A stretch of 64,000 bases of DNA from Micromonospora endolithica (GCF_003626595.1 NZ_RBAK01000005.1:124001-188000); one strand, 5' to 3'. Numbered from the stretch's first letter, positions 31,132 to 39,747 are shown. Numbers and translations: made by a program. Notes: generated by a model not told the origin, from the sequence alone.

Positions 31132-32016
31132 GTGAGCAAGCGTCGAAAGAGCCAGCGGGCCGCGGACACCACCGGAAAACGGGAGAAGGTGCGTGACGTC
31201 TTCGTACCCCGGCCCTTCGAGGGCCTGACCGACGAGCCGCAGTGGATCGCCCTGCGCGAGCTGGTACCGGCCGCGTCGGCTCCACTGACGCTCGCCCCCG
31301 CGCTGGTGGCGGAGTTCGGCGAGCGGGAGGTCGTGCTGGCCACCGTGCTGCCGATGGCCGCCCCGGCGATGACCAAGCCGGACGGGCGGGTCTTCATCGG
31401 GTTGCAACGCCACCAGCAGTCCGGTGACGTCTCCCGGGACCTGGCCGAAGCACTGTTGTGTGCCCTGCGCACCGAGCCCGGTGACCCGGTCGCCGTACCG
31501 CCCCTGCCCGGCCCCGGTCCCCGCCTGCCCGACGTCCTGGTGGACGGGCCGCTGGACGTCACGATGCACGACGGCTTCGAGTTCTGGCTCGACCCCGGCG
31601 CCACCGACGACCCGACCGTCCAGGCGTCGCTGGAGCGGGCGAACGCGGCGATCTACCCGACCGTCCGGCTGGCCGCCGCGCGTGCCGCGTACTGGTGCCA
31701 GGTGCCGGAGAAGGCCCACGTGCGCTGGGTGCTCCCGGACGACGAGGACTCCGCCCTGGACGCGCTCGCCCGGCTCAGCGTCGCCGGCACCCTCACCCTC
31801 GGCGAGGGCACCAGGTTCGCCGGCATGTTCCGGGCCCACGGTCGCCTGGTGCCGGTCTGGGACCTGCCCGAGGACGTCCCGGCCGCCGACTGGGAACAGC
31901 CGGTCGCCGACTTCGCCAAGCGGTACGCCGAGGCACTGGCCGACCCGACCCCGCTGGACGGCGCCGGCCGCCGGGCCCGCCACGGCCTCCTCGGCCGCCA
32001 GCTGACCCTCCGCTGA
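31132..32016 (+). CDS. DUF5926 family protein
   Basis: A 294-residue soluble protein recognised as the actinobacterial DUF5926 family by its start (SKRRKSQRAADTTGKREKVRDVFVPRPFEGLTDEPQWIALRELVPAASAPL) and its end (ADFAKRYAEALADPTPLDGAGRRARHGLLGRQLTLR). The lysine/arginine-rich N-terminus may bind nucleic acid, but the function is unknown. GTG 31132 is chosen from the -10 position and the match to the usual MSKRRK start. It is convergent with arginine deiminase across a palindromic repeat. Confidence 0.82.
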   Translation: MSKRRKSQRAADTTGKREKVRDVFVPRPFEGLTDEPQWIALRELVPAASAPLTLAPALVAEFGEREVVLATVLPMAAPAMTKPDGRVFIGLQRHQQSGDVSRDLAEALLCALRTEPGDPVAVPPLPGPGPRLPDVLVDGPLDVTMHDGFEFWLDPGATDDPTVQASLERANAAIYPTVRLAAARAAYWCQVPEKAHVRWVLPDDEDSALDALARLSVAGTLTLGEGTRFAGMFRAHGRLVPVWDLPEDVPAADWEQPVADFAKRYAEALADPTPLDGAGRRARHGLLGRQLTLR

Positions 32017-32043
32017 CCGCTCGGCCCGGCGACCCGCTGAGTT

Positions 32044-32097
32044 GTTAAGAAGGGCACCTTCCTCTACCGCAGGCGTTAAGAAGGTGCCCTTCCTTAC
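32044..32097. repeat. palindromic intergenic repeat, copy 3
   Basis: Starts GTTAAGAAGGGCACCTTC, has a central AGGCGTTAAGAAGG and ends CCCTTCCTTAC; same family as copies at 12149, 22914 and 59755. It lies between convergent genes and contains the arginine deiminase stop codon (TAA, 32096-32094). Confidence 0.85.
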
Positions 32098-33305
32098 CCC
32101 CGGAGGGGGTCGCGGACGAGGGGGCAGGACATGCAGCGCGGGCCGCCGCGGCCCGACCCCAGCTCCGAGCCGGCGATCGGGATGACCTCGATCCCGGCGC
32201 GTTCGAGCTGCGCGTTGGTCTCGGTGTTGCGTTCGTAGCCCACGCACAGCCGGGGCGCCAGGGCGAGGGTGTTGTTGCCGTCGTCCCACTGCTCGCGTTC
32301 GGCCGTGACCGGATCGAGGCCGGTGTCGATCACCCGGAGCTGGTCCAGGTCCATCGCGTCCGCGGCGGCCCGCAGGAACGGCGCCGGGCCGTCCACCCGC
32401 GGATCCTCGCCGTCCGCGCCGGCGATGACGGTGTACGCCAGCAACGTGTCGGCGATGTTGGGGTACATCAGGACGGCGTCGACGTCGACCATCGTGCAGA
32501 CGGTGTCCAGGTGCATGGTCGCCCGCTCCTGGGCGATCGGCACGACCAGGATGGTGTGCGCCAGGCCGGCGGCGAAGACCTGCCGGGCGAGGCGCTCCGC
32601 GCCGGCCGGGGTGGTGCGCTCGCCGACACCGACGGCCAGCACCCCGGGGGCGAGCAGCAGCACGTCACCCCCCTCCAGGTGCTCCAGCTCCGGGTGGTAG
32701 ACGAACTGGGTGCCGGCGAAGCGGGGGTGGTGCCGGTAGATGGCGTCGGTCAGCGTGGTCTCCCGCCGCCGGGCCGGCATGGCGAGGCTGGTCACGCCGA
32801 CGCGGTCGCCGATCCAGACCGAGGAGTCCCGGGTGAACAGCAGGTTCGGCAGCGGGTCGATGACGAAGTCGTGCCGGTCCATCAGCGTGTAGACCAGGCC
32901 GCCGGGCCGGTCCCGGCTGACCCGCAACTCCTCGTGGGCTAGCCCGGCGATCAGTACGTCGGCGAGCGCGACCGGGTCCAGATAGGCCAGATGGGCGGCG
33001 ACCCGGGCGCGCAGCGAGTCGCCCAGGCGGCGGGAGCGGAGCACCTCCTCGGTGAGTTCCACCCGCGCGTCCGCGACGGCGAGCGTCTCGGCCAGGAGGG
33101 TGGCAAGGTAGAGGACCTCGACGCCGCGCTCGCGCAGCGCGGCGGCGAAGGCGTCGTGCTCCTCCTGTGCCCGGCCCACCCAGGGGATGGCATCGAAGAG
33201 GAGCGAGTCGTTGTTCCGCGGGGTCAGCCGGGCGAGTTCCGGGCCGGGACGGTGCAGCAGCACCGTGCCCAGCCGGGCGACTTCGCTGTCCACGTAGTGG
33301 GTCAC
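32094..33305 (-). CDS. arcA: arginine deiminase
   Basis: The 403-residue enzyme converts arginine to citrulline and ammonia. Key elements are [37 protein letters not shown] with the catalytic His, and the C-terminal RCMSCPLVR with catalytic Cys391. GTG 33305 is chosen ([29 protein letters not shown]) because TAGGCT lies exactly 7 nt upstream; an ATG 24 codons further upstream overlaps that promoter. Neither ornithine carbamoyltransferase nor carbamate kinase is adjacent, so it is an orphan with respect to the arc operon. Confidence 0.94.
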   Translation of the reverse strand: MTHYVDSEVARLGTVLLHRPGPELARLTPRNNDSLLFDAIPWVGRAQEEHDAFAAALRERGVEVLYLATLLAETLAVADARVELTEEVLRSRRLGDSLRARVAAHLAYLDPVALADVLIAGLAHEELRVSRDRPGGLVYTLMDRHDFVIDPLPNLLFTRDSSVWIGDRVGVTSLAMPARRRETTLTDAIYRHHPRFAGTQFVYHPELEHLEGGDVLLLAPGVLAVGVGERTTPAGAERLARQVFAAGLAHTILVVPIAQERATMHLDTVCTMVDVDAVLMYPNIADTLLAYTVIAGADGEDPRVDGPAPFLRAAADAMDLDQLRVIDTGLDPVTAEREQWDDGNNTLALAPRLCVGYERNTETNAQLERAGIEVIPIAGSELGSGRGGPRCMSCPLVRDPLRG

Positions 33306-33312
33306 GTCTCGC

Positions 33313-33318
33313 AGCCTA
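33313..33318 (-). promoter_or_regulatory. leaderless-type -10 (TAGGCT) of arcA
   Basis: TAGGCT on the minus strand ends 7 nt before GTG 33305. Confidence 0.55.
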
Positions 33319-33352
33319 GGCAGGGTTTGGCGGTATCCGGTAAAACAACTGT

Positions 33353-33373
33353 GGATGAATATGGCATTCATCC
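33353..33373. promoter_or_regulatory. ARG-box-like dyad upstream of arginine deiminase
   Basis: GGATGAAT, ATGGC, ATTCATCC: perfect 8-bp arms around 5 bp, strikingly AT-rich for this genome. The TGAAT/ATTCA halves match the ArgR/AhrC operator core, although the classical ARG box has 4 bp between them. It lies 35-55 bp upstream of the arcA -10 and between arcA and the divergent NERD-like gene. Confidence 0.5.
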
Positions 33374-33468
33374 GCACTCACTCCGCCGGTTCGACTTGCC
33401 GACCCGGGGGAGTAGCAACGTAGGGTAGTGAGAAGATAACTTCGAGGGACCTTTTGCCGGAGGTCGCG

Positions 33469-34209
33469 ATGACTGTCTTTCCCGCTCGTCGAGCCGTACC
33501 GTCCGCTCGGGCACTGCCGCCCGCGGGGACGCCGCACCCCCGAGCGGAGGGTGCCGGGGTGCTCACCTCTCCCCGTCCATCTCCTTTGGAGTGGGCACGG
33601 CGGCGGCGGGCCGAGCGGGGCGCCCGTCGCCTGGAGGCGGCCGGAGCGCGCGCGCTCGGTCAACTCGACCATCTCGGTCCCGCCTGGCACGTCATCGAGT
33701 GGCCCCGCACCGACGCCAGCGACCTGCTGCTGGAGCACGACCAGGACGACCGCGCCGGTTTCCTCGCCATCGGTCCGAGTGGGCTGTTCGCGGTCACCAT
33801 CGCCGACCACGGCCGGGCCCGGGTGCTGGTCGCCGGCGACGTGGTGCAGATCAACGGCAAGCGCCCGCCCTACGTGGCGGAGGCCCGCCGGGACGCCAAG
33901 CGGGCCAGCAAGGCGCTCTCCCAGGCCGTCGGACTGCCGATTCCGGTCTCCCCGGTGCTGACGTTCGTCGGTTCCGGCGTGATCAGCGTCTACGGCCTGC
34001 CGAAGGACTGTCTGATGGCGACCCACCGCGAGCTGGACCGCCTGCTCGTCGCCGGTGGAAGCCGGATCAGCCCGGCCACCGCCGAGAAGCTCTCCCGGGT
34101 CGCGCAGCACCCGTCGACCTGGATGAACGGCACCTACCGCCCGGCCGCCGACTACCGGTGGTACGAGGAGGGCCGAACGGCCACTGACAAGCCCGTCGGC
34201 CGACGGTAA
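33469..34209 (+). CDS. NERD-like (nuclease-related) domain protein
   Basis: The 246-residue protein starts at ATG 33469, with GGAGG at 33459-33463. The central part has a restriction-endonuclease-like pattern similar to NERD: LGPAWHVIEWPRTDASDLLLEHDQDDRAGFLAIGPSGLFAVTIADHG, then a beta strand GDVVQINGKRPPYVAEARRDAKRASKAL. NERD domains often carry a D-(E/D)xK nuclease core; an obvious ExK is not clear here, so activity is uncertain. The C-terminal half is unassigned. Confidence 0.6.
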   Translation: MTVFPARRAVPSARALPPAGTPHPRAEGAGVLTSPRPSPLEWARRRRAERGARRLEAAGARALGQLDHLGPAWHVIEWPRTDASDLLLEHDQDDRAGFLAIGPSGLFAVTIADHGRARVLVAGDVVQINGKRPPYVAEARRDAKRASKALSQAVGLPIPVSPVLTFVGSGVISVYGLPKDCLMATHRELDRLLVAGGSRISPATAEKLSRVAQHPSTWMNGTYRPAADYRWYEEGRTATDKPVGRR

Positions 34210-34381
34210 CGTCAGCCGCGACGCCAGGCGGCCCGGTTTCGTCGACACCCGCCGGATGCGCGTCGCCGGCCGCCCGGTCCAGGCATCCGACGCACCGGCG
34301 GGCCGGCGGGTCCGGCGCGGTCGCGGCGCGCGGTCGTGACCGGCTAGCGTGGACAGACCGTCGGTGTACATAGGAGGCGCG

Positions 34382-34840
34382 GTGGCCCACGTCGAACTCT
34401 CGCTCTCGGAAGTGTTCGTGCCTGCGGCAGGGACATCGGCCGAGCTGGAGTCCGACAATTTCCGGCAGTGGTCGACGACCGTCTCCCACGCCGACGAGCC
34501 GTGCCTGCTCATCGACGCCGAGACCAAGGTGGTGGCGGTCTCCGCGTCCGGCTGCGAGTTGCTCTGCCTGGGCGCCCCGGAGGACGTCATCGGGTTCCCC
34601 CTGCTGGACGGAGGGCTGCGGCTGGTCGACTTCACCGCCAACCCCCGGGAGCTGACCGAGGCCGAGATCGACAAGATCCCGCCGCTGCTGGCCCTCTCCT
34701 CCGGGCACCTCGCCCGGGGACTGCTGCGCGTGCAGGGCGCTTCCTCCGACGACCACGACGCGACCGTCGACGCGATCTCCACGCCGGTGCTCACCGACGG
34801 GACGGTCGCCGGTTCCCTCACGTTCTTCTCCGAGGTCTGA
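34382..34840 (+). CDS. small PAS-like domain protein
   Basis: A 152-residue protein starting at GTG 34382 with GGAGG at 34373-34377. The segment HADEPCLLIDAETKVVAVSASGCELLCLGAPEDVIGFPLLDGGLRLVDF matches the N-terminal half of a PAS fold (internal sensory domain). No output domain is present, so it may be a sensor subunit or a scaffold. TAGCGT at 34345-34350 is a candidate -10 with a leader of about 25 nt. The 172-bp gap before it shows nothing else. Confidence 0.65.
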   Translation: MAHVELSLSEVFVPAAGTSAELESDNFRQWSTTVSHADEPCLLIDAETKVVAVSASGCELLCLGAPEDVIGFPLLDGGLRLVDFTANPRELTEAEIDKIPPLLALSSGHLARGLLRVQGASSDDHDATVDAISTPVLTDGTVAGSLTFFSEV

Positions 34841-34904
34841 CCTGCTCGTCGGATGTGGTGTTCGACGCACGCGGCGAAGCTGGGGCGGGTGCTCACCGAG
34901 GCCT

Positions 34905-34910
34905 TAAGGT
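34905..34910 (+). promoter_or_regulatory. leaderless-type -10 (TAAGGT)
   Basis: TAAGGT ends 6 nt before ATG 34917. Confidence 0.45.
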
Positions 34911-34916
34911 GCCCTC

Positions 34917-35306
34917 ATGCTCGATATCGTTCTCCTGCCGGGGGAGTACGCCGTGTGCCGCCTGACCGGCGACTCCGCCCTGCCGCCCACCCTCACCGGC
35001 GGGTTGCGCGAGGGCGACGTGGTGACGGTCAGCTGGACCGCCGACGGGATCTCGGTGATCTGCCCGGCCGACCGGGCGCCCGAGCAGGCGGCCGTGGAGA
35101 CCGCCTGGCGGTGCCTGCGGGTGGCCGGGCCGCTCGACCTCGCCGTGTCCGGGACGCTGGCCGCGCTGGTGGACCCGATGGCGGCGGCCCGGGTCAGCGT
35201 GGTCGCCTTCTCCACGTACGACACGGACTACCTGCTGGTCCCCGCGGTGCGGCTGGGTGAGGCGGTCACCGCCCTGGAGCGCGCCGGGCACCGCGTACTC
35301 GCCTGA
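34917..35306 (+). CDS. ACT-domain protein (CASTOR-like)
   Basis: The 129-residue protein contains an ACT-like C-terminal half: VAGPLDLAVSGTLAALVDPMAAARVSVVAFSTYDTDYLLVPAVRLGEAVTALERAGHRVL. The N-terminal half (LLPGEYAVCRLTGD, GDVVTVSWTADGISVICPAD) is the degenerate first domain of the same two-domain family. These proteins bind amino acids; the ligand here is unknown. Its place near arginine and phenylalanine genes may be chance. Confidence 0.8.
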   Translation: MLDIVLLPGEYAVCRLTGDSALPPTLTGGLREGDVVTVSWTADGISVICPADRAPEQAAVETAWRCLRVAGPLDLAVSGTLAALVDPMAAARVSVVAFSTYDTDYLLVPAVRLGEAVTALERAGHRVLA

Positions 35307-35393
35307 GCTTCACCACGCCGCCCGATCCTCCTACGATGGGCTCGGCCACCCCGGCCGAACGACGTTCCCCGATGTCTCCCCGAGGACCGGCCC

Positions 35394-35978
35394 GTGCCGC
35401 CCATCCCGCCCCACCGGGCCATCCCGCGCCGGCGCCCGCAACCGCCGGCCCGGCCGGCCCGGACCGCCACCGCCGCGGTGCTCGCCCTGACCGTCGTCGC
35501 CGGCTGCGGCGCCCCGCCCGAGCTTCGGCAGCCGACGGCGTCGACGACCCCGCAGGCGACCAGCAGCGCCACACCCGGGTCCACCGGCTTACCCACCACC
35601 CCGCCGGCGCCCACCGCGCCGCCCGGCGCGGGTGTCCCCGTGCCGACCCCGTCCCCCGGGCTCACGGCCGTGGCCTGCACCGCCGGCCCCTCCGGGTCGC
35701 GGGTGGCCGACCTGGTACGCGGCCGGACCGGACTGCTCCCCCGGAACGCGACGGTCCGGTTGCGGACCGGCCCGCTGTGCGCCGGGGACTGGCACTACAC
35801 GGTGCTCGACGTGACCGGTTACGAGCAACTGCACGTGGTCACCCAGGGCCCGCCGCGGTCGCCCCGCCTGGTCACCGCCGGCACCGATGTCTGCACCGCC
35901 GAGGTACGGGTCACCGGTCCACCCGCCATCCAGACGCTGGCCTGCGACGGCGGCCCCGTTCCCGGACCTGGTGCGTAG
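35394..35978 (+). CDS. putative lipoprotein of unknown function
   Basis: The 194-residue protein from GTG 35394 has an Arg/Pro-rich N-terminus, a hydrophobic core and a lipobox (LTVVAGC, Cys at about 38). A Ser/Thr/Pro-rich linker follows (about 45-95), then a small globular domain with four cysteines (ACTAGPSG, GPLCAGDWHY, TDVCTAEV, TLACDGG) that probably form two disulfides. Its TAG stop is also part of the -10 of the next gene. TACGAT near 35331 is a candidate -10. Confidence 0.65.
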   Translation: MPPIPPHRAIPRRRPQPPARPARTATAAVLALTVVAGCGAPPELRQPTASTTPQATSSATPGSTGLPTTPPAPTAPPGAGVPVPTPSPGLTAVACTAGPSGSRVADLVRGRTGLLPRNATVRLRTGPLCAGDWHYTVLDVTGYEQLHVVTQGPPRSPRLVTAGTDVCTAEVRVTGPPAIQTLACDGGPVPGPGA

Positions 35979-35981
35979 GCT
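35976..35981 (+). promoter_or_regulatory. leaderless-type -10 (TAGGCT) of pheA
   Basis: TAGGCT ends 6 nt before ATG 35988 and includes the stop codon of the upstream gene. Confidence 0.55.
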
Positions 35982-35987
35982 GTCGGC

Positions 35988-36944
35988 ATGCCCGGAACAC
36001 CGCCGACCCGCTTCGTGTACCTCGGACCCGAGGGCACCTTCGCCGAGCAGGCGCTGTACCGCGTGCCGGCCGCCGAACGGGGTAGCCGCACGCCGGCCCG
36101 CAGCGTCGGCGAGGCGCTGGAGAGCGTACGGGCCGGGGACGCCGACGCCGCTCTGGTGCCGTTGGAGAACTCGATCGGCGGGGCGGTCGGGGTGACCCTG
36201 GACGAGCTGGCCGAGGGTGAACCACTGGTGATCACCCGCGAGGTGATCCTGCCGGTGGAGTTCGTGCTCGCCACCCGGTCCGACACGAAGCCCGAGTCGA
36301 TCCGCTCGGTCGCCGCCCACCCGCAGGCGTCCACCCAGTGCCGCAACTGGTTGCGCGCGCACCTGCCGGACGCGGTGGTGGTCGACGTGCTCTCCAACGG
36401 CGCGGCCGCCGCCGGTGCCGCCACCGGGGAGTACGACGCGGCGATCTGCGCCCCGATCGGGGCGACCCGGCACCGGCTGGAGGTGATCGCCGACAAGATC
36501 GCCGACCACCCGGACGCGGTGACCCGGTTCGTGCTGGTGTCCCGCCCCGGACCGCCCCCGCCGCCGACCGGCGACGACGTCACCTCGCTCGCGGTCTACA
36601 TCGCCCACGACCGGGTGGGCGCGCTGCTCTCGGTGCTGATGGAACTGGCCGTCCGGGGGGTCAACCTGACCCGCATCGAGTCCCGCCCCACCGGGGAGGC
36701 GCTCGGCCGTTACGTCTTCTTCCTCGACTGCACCGGCCACGTCGCCGACGTACGCCTCGGCGAGGCGTTGCAGGGCCTGCGGCGGGTCTGCGCCGACGTG
36801 CGCTTCCTCGGGTCGTATCCCCGGCACCGCTGGACGCCGACGGTCGGCGAACGGCCGGTCCCCGCCCCGGCCGGGCTCTCCGACGCCGACTACCTCGACG
36901 CCGCCGCCTGGCTGGCCCGCCTCCGCACCGGCGACCCCACCTGA
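35988..36944 (+). CDS. pheA: prephenate dehydratase
   Basis: A 318-residue monofunctional enzyme that converts prephenate to phenylpyruvate in phenylalanine synthesis. The catalytic domain starts YLGPEGTFAEQAL (11-23), with VPLENSIGG (57-65) and the catalytic TRF at 179-181. The C-terminal ACT domain carries the Phe-binding ESRPT at 231-235. No chorismate mutase domain is present. A C-terminal extension (about 275-318) beyond the ACT domain is common in actinobacteria. A strong terminator begins directly after the stop. Confidence 0.96.
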   Translation: MPGTPPTRFVYLGPEGTFAEQALYRVPAAERGSRTPARSVGEALESVRAGDADAALVPLENSIGGAVGVTLDELAEGEPLVITREVILPVEFVLATRSDTKPESIRSVAAHPQASTQCRNWLRAHLPDAVVVDVLSNGAAAAGAATGEYDAAICAPIGATRHRLEVIADKIADHPDAVTRFVLVSRPGPPPPPTGDDVTSLAVYIAHDRVGALLSVLMELAVRGVNLTRIESRPTGEALGRYVFFLDCTGHVADVRLGEALQGLRRVCADVRFLGSYPRHRWTPTVGERPVPAPAGLSDADYLDAAAWLARLRTGDPT

Positions 36945-36982
36945 CCCTCCCGCGTCCCACCGAGGGGTGGGACGCGGGAGGG
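36945..36982. terminator. strong bidirectional hairpin terminator
   Basis: A perfect 17-bp stem (36945-36961 with 36966-36982) with a 4-nt loop fills the 45-bp gap between the convergent pheA and AIM24 genes. Confidence 0.85.
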
Positions 36983-36989
36983 CCGTGGG

Positions 36990-37709
36990 TCAGCTGAGCA
37001 GGCCGCCGAGGAGGCCCTGCTGCTCCTGCTGGCCGCTGCCCGCGATCGGGGGTTCCTCGGAGGGCTGGACGACCACGAAGCCCTGGCCGGCGAAGCTCAT
37101 CGTGAACGACTCACCGGTGCGCCGGCCGAGCAGGGTGCCGAGGCCGAGCTGCTCCGCCCGGTGGTAGCCGGTCTGGAGGTTGGCCGACCAGCAGACCGCC
37201 GCCTGCGGGTCGACGTAGGTGGGCGCGTCGACGTTGAGCACCACCGGGGTGCCCTTGGTGGTGATCGCGATCCGACCGTGCCCCCTGAACACGCAGTTGA
37301 ACAGGCCGGACGACGAGGCCATCCCGGCGCCGCCGACCATCTGGATGTCGTACTGGAGGGTGGAGTCGAAGGCCAACACGCTGGAGCCGTTGATCGACAG
37401 CGCGTCCCCCGGCTCCAGGTCGATGATGTGCACGTCCTTGGCGAGGTCGGCGAGGAAGACGTCACCCCGGCCGGAGACCTTCATCAGCGGCACGCCCTCG
37501 CCGGTGAGCTTCTGCTTGAGGAACTTGCCCAGCCCCCCGGAGCCGAGCGCCTGGAACTGCACCTGCCCCTGGTAGGCCACCATCGAGCCGACCCGGGCCA
37601 TCGCCTCGCCGTTGAGTTCGATCTTCAGCATCTTGGAGTTCTGCAGCCGCATGCCGGGCTGCGCCGACTCCTTCTCCAGGTTTTCGGCGGAGAAGAGTTC
37701 GCTGCGCAT
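36990..37709 (-). CDS. AIM24 family protein
   Basis: A 239-residue beta-rich protein of the AIM24/TRAP-like family: LKIELNGEAMARVGSMVAYQGQVQF, FLADLAKDVHIIDLEPGDALSINGSSVLAFDSTLQYDIQ, CVFRGHGRIAITTKGTPVVLNVD. The C-terminus is a Gln/Gly tail (GSGQQEQQGLLGGLLS). The bacterial role is not established. ATG 37709 follows GGAGG at 7-nt spacing; a 23-codon upstream extension lacks similarity. Confidence 0.9.
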   Translation of the reverse strand: MRSELFSAENLEKESAQPGMRLQNSKMLKIELNGEAMARVGSMVAYQGQVQFQALGSGGLGKFLKQKLTGEGVPLMKVSGRGDVFLADLAKDVHIIDLEPGDALSINGSSVLAFDSTLQYDIQMVGGAGMASSSGLFNCVFRGHGRIAITTKGTPVVLNVDAPTYVDPQAAVCWSANLQTGYHRAEQLGLGTLLGRRTGESFTMSFAGQGFVVVQPSEEPPIAGSGQQEQQGLLGGLLS

Positions 37710-37804
37710 GGAAGTGCCTCCTGAAGTCGGGCGGTGCCTCTCCGGCGACGGTAGGCCAGCAGCGCAACCCACTGCCACCGAACGGGCGGACGCCGCGCCG
37801 GCTC

Positions 37805-38155
37805 TCAGCCCCAGCCCAGCTCGTGCAGACGATCGTCGTCGATGCCGAAGTGGTGGGCGATCTCGTGCACGACCGTCACCGCGACCTCGTCGACGACGTC
37901 CTCATCGGTGTCGCAGATGCGCAGGATGGGATTGCGGTAGATGAGGATGCGGTCCGGCAGGACACCGGCGTAGTCCCAGCCCCGGTCGGTGAGGGCGTGC
38001 CCCTCGTAGAGGCCGAGCAGGTCCTCTCCCGGTGGTGGGTCGTCCTCGACGAGGATCACCACGTTGCTCATCAGCGCGAGCAGTTCCTCCGGCACCTCGT
38101 CGAGCGCCTCGCCCACGAGTTCCTCGAACCGCTCCCGGCTCATCTCCACAGCCAC
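37805..38155 (-). CDS. minimal zincin-type metallopeptidase family protein
   Basis: A 116-residue protein with the zinc motif HEIAHHFGIDD at about 95-105 (HExxH). The rest fits the small actinobacterial zincin family: RFEELVGEALDEVPEELLALMSNVVILVEDDPP, LYEGHALTDRGWDY, PDRILIYRNPILRIC. The physiological substrate is unknown. GTG 38155 is supported by a GACAAT hexamer 6 nt upstream; ATG 38143 is an alternative. Confidence 0.9.
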   Translation of the reverse strand: MAVEMSRERFEELVGEALDEVPEELLALMSNVVILVEDDPPPGEDLLGLYEGHALTDRGWDYAGVLPDRILIYRNPILRICDTDEDVVDEVAVTVVHEIAHHFGIDDDRLHELGWG

Positions 38156-38161
38156 GACCCC

Positions 38162-38167
38162 ATTGTC
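38162..38167 (-). promoter_or_regulatory. leaderless-type -10 (GACAAT)
   Basis: GACAAT on the minus strand ends 6 nt before GTG 38155. Confidence 0.4.
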
Positions 38168-38199
38168 CCCGCCCGCCGCCGTGCGTCCCGCCGTGCGGG

Positions 38200-38267
38200 C
38201 CGCGCACTTTCGCGGAAGGAGTGGCCGTCCGGTGGGGAACGAGCCTTCGTTCCGCGAAAGTGCGCGG
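38200..38267. terminator. long inverted repeat, probable terminator of the OsmC gene
   Basis: A perfect 18-bp inverted repeat (38200-38217 with 38250-38267) around a 32-nt loop lies 15 bp past the OsmC stop codon and upstream of the zincin gene. Confidence 0.5.
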
Positions 38268-38282
38268 GTGCGGCGGTGGGTG

Positions 38283-38714
38283 TCAGGAGGCCAGGCGGGC
38301 GTTCAGGGTGATCTCGGCGCCGGGCGAGAGCAGGCGGGAGATCGGGCAGTTCTGCTTGGCGGCCTCGGCGAGCTTGGCGAACTCCGCCTCGTCGATGCCG
38401 GGCACCGTGCCGACGGTGTCCAGCTCGATGCGGGTCACGGTCATGCCGGCGTCGGTCTTGTCCAGGTGGACCTTGGCGGTCGTCTCCACCGAGGTGGGGG
38501 TCGAACCGGCGTCGGCGAGGGCTTTGGAGAAGGCCATCGAGAAGCAGCCGGCGTGCGCGGCGCCGATCAGTTCCTCGGGGTTGGTGCCCTCGCCCTCCTC
38601 GAAGCGGGACTTGAAGGAGTAGTTCCCCTCCAGTCCCCCCTTGCCGGTGCGGACTGTGCCGGACCCCTCGGTGAGGTTGCCCTGCCAACGTGCGGAAGCG
38701 GTACGGATAGGCAT
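38283..38714 (-). CDS. OsmC family peroxiredoxin
   Basis: A 143-residue peroxiredoxin with both catalytic cysteines: AAHAGCFSMAFSKAL (Cys near 59) and KQNCPISRLLSPG (Cys near 124). It reduces organic peroxides. The start ATG 38714 gives the usual MPIRTASARWQGNLTEGSGTV beginning; a long in-frame upstream extension is antisense to another gene and rejected. TAGCGT precedes the start by 7 nt. Confidence 0.95.
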   Translation of the reverse strand: MPIRTASARWQGNLTEGSGTVRTGKGGLEGNYSFKSRFEEGEGTNPEELIGAAHAGCFSMAFSKALADAGSTPTSVETTAKVHLDKTDAGMTVTRIELDTVGTVPGIDEAEFAKLAEAAKQNCPISRLLSPGAEITLNARLAS

Positions 38715-38721
38715 GCTCCCG

Positions 38722-38727
38722 ACGCTA
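38722..38727 (-). promoter_or_regulatory. leaderless-type -10 (TAGCGT) of the OsmC gene
   Basis: TAGCGT on the minus strand ends 7 nt before ATG 38714. Confidence 0.45.
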
Positions 38728-38858
38728 GCCCAAAGGGGACCGGCGGGCGACCGGCCGCGCGACGCACCACCCGGAACCGGTCGGACTTCACGGTGCCGCT
38801 CGCCGATTGCCGGCTGTGTCATGATTCGACGTGAGTCGCCGGTGCGGAAGGACGCAGG

Positions 38859-39560
38859 ATGTCCCACGAGATCTCCATCCCCCGTCAGGACGACCGGTCC
38901 GACGGCACCAGCGTCGTGGAGTGGGGCGGCACCGAGCGGGAGCCCCGGGGCTGGCCGGGCCGGCTCGGCTTCGGGTTCGTCCGGGACCGCCGGCTGCCGG
39001 CGGTGCTCGTCGCGCTCGGTGCGGTGGCGGGGGCGGCCTCCCTGGTCGGTGAGTGGTTGGTGCTGACCCTGCCGAGCTCCGGTCCGAACGGGGACCTGAT
39101 CCGGGTCCCCGAGGGAGTCTCCGAATTGGGTGGCTTCGGCACCGCGTACCTGGTGGGGCTCCTGATCCTGGGTTGCACGGTGATGCTGGCGCTGCGCGGC
39201 ACCCCGCCGGTCCGTCCGAACGCCCGGGTCGTCGGTCTCGCCCTGGCGGTGGCGCTCCTGGTCCTGCTCGCGGCCGCCGCCGCGCACCTCGGTGACACCG
39301 ACCGGCGGGCCCTCTACTACGGCGAGCAGGAGGGGTTCGCGATCGAGTACGGGCGGGGCCTGGTGACCGCCTTCGTCGCCTGCGCGCTGCTGGCCGCCGC
39401 GCTCTGGCCGAGACCGTCGGACGAGCCGGTGGGGGAACCGCGCGGGGCGGGCCGCCGGCGCCGCTCCTCCGACGACGCGGAGGAGGCCGACCTGGCGACC
39501 CCGGCCGACCTGACCGTCACACCGGCCGTGCCCTTCGCCCGGCCGGAGCCACCCGTCTGA
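38859..39560 (+). CDS. unknown polytopic membrane protein
   Basis: The 233-residue protein has four hydrophobic segments (about 47-70, 95-112, 125-145 and 168-187) between charged termini. A short loop is rich in acidic and Gly residues (SSGPNGDLIRVPEGVSELGG). No family motif is recognised. GGAAGGA precedes ATG 38859. The C-terminal tail (RRRRSSDDAEEADL) is cytoplasmic and charged. The 187-bp gap that follows has only a small GC hairpin and a TACGGT at 39670-39675. Confidence 0.7.
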   Translation: MSHEISIPRQDDRSDGTSVVEWGGTEREPRGWPGRLGFGFVRDRRLPAVLVALGAVAGAASLVGEWLVLTLPSSGPNGDLIRVPEGVSELGGFGTAYLVGLLILGCTVMLALRGTPPVRPNARVVGLALAVALLVLLAAAAAHLGDTDRRALYYGEQEGFAIEYGRGLVTAFVACALLAAALWPRPSDEPVGEPRGAGRRRRSSDDAEEADLATPADLTVTPAVPFARPEPPV

Positions 39561-39747
39561 GCTGCCCGTCCGCGCCCGGTCCCGGGCGGTGGCGGGGAGT
39601 CACCGGGGGTGTGCCGCGCGTTGGCGGATGATTCGCCTGGAAGCCATGGTCGGCACCGGTCGTGCGAGGTACGGTTGCTGCCCGCCGTCACTCCGGGTCC
39701 GAGCACCGGAACGGCTGGTTGCGACGGCGGCGGGCGAAGGAGGACAA

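Noticed and set aside
38283-39287. A 334-residue OsmC protein with a long N-terminal extension
   Set aside because: The extension is antisense to the membrane protein gene at 38859-39560; ATG 38714 gives the normal family start and length.
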